From Streptomyces sp. McG3 (GTDB taxonomy: Bacteria > Actinomycetota > Actinomycetes > Streptomycetales > Streptomycetaceae): a stretch of DNA of 43,977 nucleotides. The notes beneath the pieces were generated by a model. It worked only from the letters and a program-made list of their open reading frames with translations, was not told where the DNA came from and ran no database searches. The position numbers and the translations under genes are program-made. Below are positions 39,901-43,977 of the stretch, piece by piece (position 1 is the first letter of the stretch; each line of letters starts with the position of its first letter). The stretch lies in assembly GCF_018619185.1 (NCBI RefSeq), contig NZ_JAAXYC010000031.1:1-43977 (forward strand). Direction: 5' to 3'.

Positions 39901-41353
39901 CTGGATTGCGGCGTCGGCATTCCCTCTCCTTGTGATTCCAGAAAGAATCGAAGAGTTGCTGAGTGGTCCGGAAGGTCAGCGCTCCTTCCTTGTCGGCAAC
40001 CTGGGCGAGTAGTACCAGATGCAGCGGAGACCGCAGCTGCCGCCGCTGATCAGGGCCGATGTCAGCTGTATCGAGCCCCATGGCGGGAATGGCCGAGTCG
40101 ATCTGTTCGTCGTCGAGCTCCCCGACGGTGACGCGGGCGCAGCGCTCCGGATCGGTGAGCTGTCGGATGCGGTGGTCGTGCTCGGCGTCGAACCCCCGGC
40201 AGGCGAGGATGATCCGCATGGTGGGATAGGCACTCGCCTCACGCACCAGATCGGCGACGGCGTCGAAGGTGTTCGGGATGCGCCCAGACATCACGCTGAC
40301 GGCGTCGAGCTGGTCCACGATCAGGACAGACGGCCGCCCGTCCGCCAAGGTGGCGAGCGCGCTGACAGGCGATGTGGTCAGGCCGATGCGCTTGCCCAGC
40401 TCGGTCGTGGTGGAAAAGGCGCCCAGTCGGTCGAGCCGGAACGCCAGCACCGGAGTGTCCTCGACGTTCAGACCGGTGAACGCTTGGTACAGCACGGCGC
40501 TTTTGCCGGCCCCGGCGGCGCCCGTGAGCAGGGTGAGCTGGGGGCCGTCGGCCGCTCGCTCCGTCAGCAGGGCAGCCTCCGGGCGGGGGATGACCTGCTG
40601 GAGGAGATCCCGTTCGGCGCTCGCTGCCCAGCGCTGTGTGGCCTCGCCTACCGCGTCGGCCACGGTCCCGCCGTCCAGCAGACGCACGCGCCGCAGCCTG
40701 TACCTCGGGAGCCGGGCGGTGATGGCCGCGGCGTCGAGACGAACGCCCAGTGCGTCGTTGAGAAGATCCCCCAGCGCGAGGGCTGCCACGTGGCCGGGGG
40801 CGCCGGCCAGGACTTGTTCCGCGAGGGTGGCATTCATCGAGATGATGTCCCGCTCGTCGGGCCACTCCACCCACAGAGAGCGGAGCATGCGCCATGCCGC
40901 CTCGGGGGTGCCGTAGATCTTCGAGGAGGAGAGTTTTTTGAAGGCTGTCTCAAGATCTTCGGCCGCCAGCCGGTGACGAACGAAGGAAGCATAGTCATCC
41001 GAGTTGCGGGCCCGGTCGCTGAGCTCCTGGAGTGGCCGGGCGGGTACCGTGGACACGAAGTGGAAGTCGTGACCGGCCTCGGCGTGTGTGCGGAGATGCC
41101 GCCAAATCTCCTTCTCGTGGAGCGAAGCCGCAGTCCAGCTATTGGCATTCCGGTTCTGCCGCTTGACTTGATGTACCTCGGTTCGGCCGTTGGAGCGGTA
41201 GACGAACTCGGTTCCCTCGCCCAGGATGCCGTCCGGTTCGAGAGTGATCGATTCGCCCTCACCGCGCAGGACGTAGAGGGCATGTCTGATCGTCCACATG
41301 CTCTCGTAGCGATTGCCCAACTTATCCGCTTTGCCGCCTGGCTCCGGAGCCAT
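36923..41353 (-). CDS. Avs-like STAND NTPase with N-terminal Cap4-type nuclease domain
   Basis: A 1,476-residue protein with the layout of antiviral STAND ATPases. Residues 1-~190 match a Cap4/DUF4297-type nuclease: E17 in KLGNRYESMW, then E59-V-H-Q-V-K64. The NTPase has Walker A GAAGAGKS (278-285) and Walker B SVLIVDQLDAVS with D347. From about residue 560 to the end there are alpha-helical repeats of the HEAT type (for example SAQREGAADLCAQRL and NQQVREAAAATASAL). In Avs proteins the C-terminal repeats sense a phage protein and the nuclease then cuts DNA. ATG 41353 is preferred because GGGGGA precedes it. Codon bias is slightly weaker than in the T4SS genes, as in acquired cargo. Confidence 0.8.
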   Translation of the reverse strand: MAPEPGGKADKLGNRYESMWTIRHALYVLRGEGESITLEPDGILGEGTEFVYRSNGRTEVHQVKRQNRNANSWTAASLHEKEIWRHLRTHAEAGHDFHFVSTVPARPLQELSDRARNSDDYASFVRHRLAAEDLETAFKKLSSSKIYGTPEAAWRMLRSLWVEWPDERDIISMNATLAEQVLAGAPGHVAALALGDLLNDALGVRLDAAAITARLPRYRLRRVRLLDGGTVADAVGEATQRWAASAERDLLQQVIPRPEAALLTERAADGPQLTLLTGAAGAGKSAVLYQAFTGLNVEDTPVLAFRLDRLGAFSTTTELGKRIGLTTSPVSALATLADGRPSVLIVDQLDAVSVMSGRIPNTFDAVADLVREASAYPTMRIILACRGFDAEHDHRIRQLTDPERCARVTVGELDDEQIDSAIPAMGLDTADIGPDQRRQLRSPLHLVLLAQVADKEGALTFRTTQQLFDSFWNHKERECRRRNPDARFQETVSTIAEAISRRQQLSVPHTILDGDGLSVSRDTLVSEHVLVHDGQRIAFFHESFFDYAFARGWVHRNETLVAFLTGSEQELFRRSQVRQILSHLRELDRERFVEEFEALLLCQDIRYHIKEATLALLGSLETPTAEEWEAVARVLETRPAYLDRLVHTLTCVGWFACADADGVIEDWLGGHDPQARAWALRIMTGAVKQYPDRVAELLAPHTAHPEYLPWLLGITRFAEVGDSRPLFDLLLSAVRAGRCAAYERPLWISVRDLGKQQPEWAVDLLVAHLSERPDALRLDDHRRVTALLSKDHFALRLVEHASTGAPASFCTRLLPVLLKVMEATAHPARAGWPVSDGHFAFRWPDQEAGALDSALLNGATAALRASALDSPSQLRPLLEELVATPYETAQWLLYQALDVAGEALAPWSAELLLEGRHRLLAGYANHAVWGARQVIRSVSPCLPSETLRQLEAAVLHLRLPPKEELSPWDEFALLSALPEPKLSERGARRLGELRRHGGVREPEEPTEFTVGTIESPIAEEAARRMTDAQWLRAMRKHREDHTDWKTHTGGVGELRQVLESQTVEQPERFARLALDLDREIHPAYGASLLLGLGKAEKLRDPAPVFAAVRHLGSLGLPEHDRWLGRPFQKYLGAVPPDLVELILNRALQSDHPGNEPIEHSNPDLYFIGINTVRGSASEGLGDLLLYDSDGSRTALVAPHLHRIAADPSLAVRSCSAHILLAAMRHAGPQATAAFHVLIRADDALLATPRVVRLTVAVGYEDPSVVKPVIQRMLSSADEDVRRSGGFLAALGAMQWDMPVLLRAVLEGDDSAQREGAADLCAQRLSSTGDLALAHEALSQFFHDPNQQVREAAAATASALRGRRLRPFRKQLTDLMASPAFSHALPQLLITLEQAPDRVDALILQCVRRFIEEHGADSGDISTRAAADAHHIGEILVRAYTQAGTASRRSDILNLLDELLLNGAQGLTEAVNSVGRP

Positions 41354-41429
41354 CGGTCCCCCTTGCTGCCGGACGGCTTCCCGTCCTCGCCCTGTGCGTG
41401 ATGCACGAATTGTCACCGTAGTTTGGCAT

Positions 41430-41740
41430 CGCGGTGTTGCCGGGCGCGGGACGGGCCGTTGCGATCACCAGTCTGGTGTCGGCGTCGACGATGACCTGCA
41501 CGGGTGCGGAGAGTCGGCCCACGATCCACGGGCGGTCCGTTGCGTTGGCGGAGCGTGCCGCGGGCTCGATTGCCCGAAGTGGCCCCAGCGGCTGGATGAC
41601 CAGGCACTCGGTGGTCGGTGAGCATCCGAACAGCGGCGCGAGCTGCCGCATCGCGAGGTTGGTTGGGTTGTGCACGGCCACCAGCAGGACCTGGTCCGCC
41701 AGCGCAAGGACCAATGGCCGCCCTCTGGCGGGCCCACCCC
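41430..41740 (-). pseudogene. IS transposase remnant
   Basis: A minus-strand frame reads LALADQVLLVAVHNPTNLAMRQLAPLFG, then PLGPL and VQVIVDADTRLVIATARP. This matches the middle of IS5-group (DDE_Tnp_4-like) transposases of Streptomyces. The segment VDGTL…P that normally carries the first Asp and the next ~25 residues are missing between WIVGRL and SAPVQV, and no later catalytic part remains. It is a dead fragment, just before the Avs-like gene. Confidence 0.6.
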
Positions 41741-42071
41741 CGTCCCGCTCCTGGGCGACGTCCGGTAGTCGATCAGACTGCCGAATCCGCAACCCCAGTG
41801 CATGTTTCCACCCACAACAGCTCAGCTCTCAACACCCCACCCATGCAGGGGAACTACCCGTACCGCAGCCTTCTGCCGTTCGCTTTAGGCTGGGGTTTAC
41901 CCGCGACCTGACCAAGTCCCGCCCCTGGCGACTCCAGGCTCCGCCGCCCCCTTCATCATTGGCTATTTGGGGGTGTGGAAGGCTCGTTAGCGTAGACTTT
42001 CGGTTTAGCCAAACGGCTCTTCGCGCGTGATTCTCTCCGGCAGTTGCTGACTGTCGTCGAGAGGAAGCCCA
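41741..42071. promoter_or_regulatory. Upstream region of the excisionase gene
   Basis: 331 bases with no gene. The last ~100 bases before the excisionase GTG are AT-richer and should hold its promoter; a good -35/-10 pair is not clear. No direct repeats typical of excisionase sites were identified. Confidence 0.3.
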
Positions 42072-42263
42072 GTGAGCCAGAATTTCTTGAGTGCCAAGGA
42101 AACCGCGAAGTATCTGAACATGTCGGTGCCGTGGGTGTATCGCGAAGCCGTCCGCGCGGGCCTCGTTCCGTATAAGTTCGGGAGTGGGCGGAACGCCAAG
42201 CTTCAGTTCAAGGTGGCGGAGGTTCAAGCCTGGGTGAAACAGCAGCGGCTGTCGGGCAGTTGA
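42072..42263 (+). CDS. xis: Excisionase-like MerR-type helix-turn-helix protein
   Basis: A 63-residue DNA-binding protein (GTG start; GAGAGGAA ten bases upstream). It reads LSAKETAKYLNMSVPWVYREAVRAGLVPYKFGSGRNAKLQF, then VAEVQAWVKQQ, the pattern of MerR/Xis-type proteins that bend DNA and turn integration into excision. It converges on the integrase gene and is split from it by a strong terminator, which keeps the two independently expressed. Confidence 0.85.
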   Translation: MSQNFLSAKETAKYLNMSVPWVYREAVRAGLVPYKFGSGRNAKLQFKVAEVQAWVKQQRLSGS

Positions 42264-42281
42264 GGTCGCTTGATCCGATGT

Positions 42282-42321
42282 GTGCGAGGCCCCCTCCTTG
42301 GCCGCGGAGGGGGCCTCGCAC
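42282..42321. terminator. Bidirectional terminator between xis and int
   Basis: GTGCGAGGCCCCCTCC (42282-42297) and its exact reverse complement (42306-42321) form a 16-bp stem with an 8-base loop. Confidence 0.88.
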
Positions 42322-42323
42322 GT

Positions 42324-43478
42324 TCAGGCGGCGAGGTCGAGGTTCAGGACCTTGGCGGCGCGCCCGATCGAGCCGGGCATGAGGTGGCGGTAGATCTTGA
42401 AGGTGATGTCGAGGCTGCGGTGGCCCATCCATTCCGCGACGTCGGTGATGGGGATGTTGTGGGTGAGGCAGTTGGAGGCGAAGAAGTGGCGGAAGCCGTA
42501 GACAACCATGCCTTCGGGGATCTCGACGAGGCCGGCCTTCTTCATGCGCTGCCACTGGTTCCCGATCCAGTAGTTGAGCATCGGCTTGGTCAGGTCTCGC
42601 GGGCTGCGGAGCAGGTAGCCGTCGATGGTGCCGTACGTGTCCGCGTACCACTGGATGGAGTGCTTAACCTGTGCCGGGAGCGGGACGTCGCGGTAGTCGC
42701 CGACCTTGCGATGCTTGAGGGGGGCGTAGGCCTTCGTGGTCTGGTTGACCTGCTCGGTTATCCGGTACACGTCGTCGGCCACGATGTTGTTGATGTTGAC
42801 GGCCAGCGCTTCCCCGTTGCGCATACCGCAGCCGCTCATGAGGCCGGCGACAAGGCGGAACACGTCGTCGCCGGCGGTGCGTATGCCGTGGAGCTGGGTG
42901 GGGGAGGGGATGACGGCGCGCTTGGGGTCGTACTGCGGGGGCTTGACGCCGTCGAGCGGGTTGTCGTCGTAGAGGCCGAGCCGGTGGGCGTCCAGCAGGA
43001 TCGATTTGAGCTTGTCGAAGGCGTTGGACTGAGTGGCCAGGCCGACGCCGTTGCGCTCCATGGACTGGATGAAGGCTTCGACGACCTTGTGGTCGAAGGT
43101 GCCCATCCGGCGGCTCCGGAAAGCGGGGTAGAGGTGGTGTACGAGCAGCGAGTCAAGGTGTCGCCGGGAGCTGGGGCTGAGGTCGCGCTGGCTGGCCTTC
43201 CACTCGGTGGCGTACTGCTCGAACCGCATCGGGCCGTACTTCTGGATGCGCTCGGCTTTGTGCTGGTTCTGTGGGCTGTTCTTCCGGGCCTGGTAGACCT
43301 CGGCGAGGCGGGCCTTCGCCTTCTCCTGGGTGGAGAAGCCGGATTCCTCGGCCTGCCGTCCGGCCGCGTTGCGGTAGCGGATCTTGTAATCGTGCGGGCA
43401 CTTCGGCCATCGGCTTTCAGGGTGCTCGCACTCCTTGAAGAAGCTTCCCATGCCGCGGACGAGGTTAATGGTGGCCAT
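42324..43478 (-). CDS. int: Tyrosine recombinase/integrase of the ICE
   Basis: A 384-residue integrase that joins ICE and chromosomal att sites. An N-terminal arm-binding-like region (about 20-70) has two Cys/His-bearing turns (CEHPESRWPKCPHD). A SAM-like core-binding domain lies at about 85-180. The catalytic part has R220 (CGMRNGEAL), K255/K258 in LKHRKVGD, R330 in YGFRHFF, H353 (MGHRSLD) and Y363 (KIYRHL). The usual first His of H-x-x-R is Tyr-327. ATG 43478 with GGGAG eight bases upstream. The attachment site is not identified in this window. Confidence 0.9.
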   Translation of the reverse strand: MATINLVRGMGSFFKECEHPESRWPKCPHDYKIRYRNAAGRQAEESGFSTQEKAKARLAEVYQARKNSPQNQHKAERIQKYGPMRFEQYATEWKASQRDLSPSSRRHLDSLLVHHLYPAFRSRRMGTFDHKVVEAFIQSMERNGVGLATQSNAFDKLKSILLDAHRLGLYDDNPLDGVKPPQYDPKRAVIPSPTQLHGIRTAGDDVFRLVAGLMSGCGMRNGEALAVNINNIVADDVYRITEQVNQTTKAYAPLKHRKVGDYRDVPLPAQVKHSIQWYADTYGTIDGYLLRSPRDLTKPMLNYWIGNQWQRMKKAGLVEIPEGMVVYGFRHFFASNCLTHNIPITDVAEWMGHRSLDITFKIYRHLMPGSIGRAAKVLNLDLAA

Positions 43479-43548
43479 GTTGTCGACTCCCGGGCGTCTT
43501 GCTGACCTTTTGCTGACCCCGGATGATCGATCAAGCCCCTGAGCTGGG

Positions 43549-43734
43549 ATGAAACGGAAAATCGATGTTATGTTCTGGAACTGGATCGGACGTTCGCAGG
43601 AGGAGATCGAACAGGCCCGCCGGGACTGGATGGAGGGGACCCGGTTCGGGCAGGTCAAGGGCTACGACGGGGCTCCGCTGCCTGCCCCTGAGTTGCCGGC
43701 GGTGCCGCTGAAGCCGCGGGGGAGGGTGCGCTGA
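43549..43734 (+). CDS. Small hypothetical protein near the integrase
   Basis: A 61-residue protein divergent from int: MFWNWIGRSQEEIEQARRDWMEG, then TRFGQVKGYDGAP and a Pro-rich basic end. One amphipathic helix is visible. No family is recognised. No clear ribosome-binding site precedes ATG 43549. It could belong to the ICE edge or to the chromosome. Confidence 0.5.
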   Translation: MKRKIDVMFWNWIGRSQEEIEQARRDWMEGTRFGQVKGYDGAPLPAPELPAVPLKPRGRVR

Positions 43735-43977
43735 TCCACGGGAACGTCCGAGACCTGGCCGGCGGCCCGGGGATGGCCGAGGTCCTCGCTCCGGCAGGTC
43801 CGCGACGACCTCGGTGCGAGTCCCCGTCCTGCCGAGCGCAGGCAGCGGTCGGCTCTGGCCGGGGCCGCGGCGGCCCGCAGGAGCTTCTTGTCGGGCTTGC
43901 CGCATCCGTCAGCGCCTGAGCGCCCCGGAGCAGGCGACGCGGTCGGGCTCGTACATCACGCCCCGCCCCTCACGCCC
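43735..43977. other. Right edge of window, no gene seen
   Basis: 243 bases without a confident gene. An inverted repeat CGGCAGG … CCTGCCG (about 43792-43834) with GGTGCGAGTCCCC inside recalls a tRNA 3' end, but the spacing is too short for a tRNA. It could be part of an att region; no second copy was found. Confidence 0.3.

Noticed and set aside
41430..41740. A functional insertion sequence
   Set aside because: The frame lacks the first catalytic segment and the whole C-terminal part, and no inverted ends were found.
43792..43834. tRNA-like 3' end next to the integrase
   Set aside because: The paired CGGCAGG/CCTGCCG arms are only 29 bases apart, there is no anticodon arm, and no full cloverleaf can be drawn further upstream.

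Overview
The window looks like Streptomyces or a close actinomycete relative. It is very GC-rich, coding frames have a strong G/C third-position bias, many genes start with GTG or TTG, and stop/start pairs often overlap as ATGA. Several protein families (DUF317, DUF4913, the SCO6880 type) are actinomycete mobile-element families.

Most of it reads as one integrative and conjugative element (ICE). At the right end are a tyrosine integrase (42324-43478, minus) and a convergent excisionase-like gene (42072-42263, plus) separated by a strong terminator. Next is a cargo block resembling a defence island: an Avs-like STAND NTPase with an N-terminal nuclease-like domain (36923-41353), a DUF5677-like protein, a NucS-like nuclease with a DUF5655-like end and an orphan DNA methyltransferase (33851-34597). 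From 33.3 kb down to about 0.9 kb the minus strand is nearly one long gene series. It holds a full type IV secretion (T4SS) set (VirB1-like hydrolase, small membrane protein, VirB8-like, VirB6-like, PrgI/VirB4-N protein, VirB4 ATPase), then accessory genes, a relaxase (20891-22165), a VirD4-like coupling protein (frameshifted as given) and many small genes of unknown function.

The most unusual pattern is that the relaxase and about a dozen ICE proteins, including a RelE-like protein, DUF317 and winged-helix proteins and a DnaB-N-like protein, end in a similar tail: a core like R-x-x-AALARS, an Ala/Pro/Ser-rich stretch and usually a basic C-terminus. Because the relaxase has it, I propose a VirD4 recruitment signal and a set of proteins sent into the recipient with the DNA. 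This is inference.

A second mobile element sits inside the ICE: a complete Tn7-like transposon (1719-6807) encoding TnsA, TnsB, TnsC and a short TniQ, with matching 12-bp ends, a 5-bp GGCCC target duplication, internal end repeats and one small secreted-protein gene as cargo. It splits a small ICE gene, which can be read through once the insertion is removed.

Between 14.7 and 20.5 kb several genes carry lesions as given: a C5 methyltransferase with three frame changes, VirD4 with one, a small gene with two compensating shifts, and a gene cut by an in-frame TAG. Either this part is decaying or the sequence has indel errors. No rRNA, convincing tRNA or CRISPR array was seen, and the ICE att sites could not be defined.
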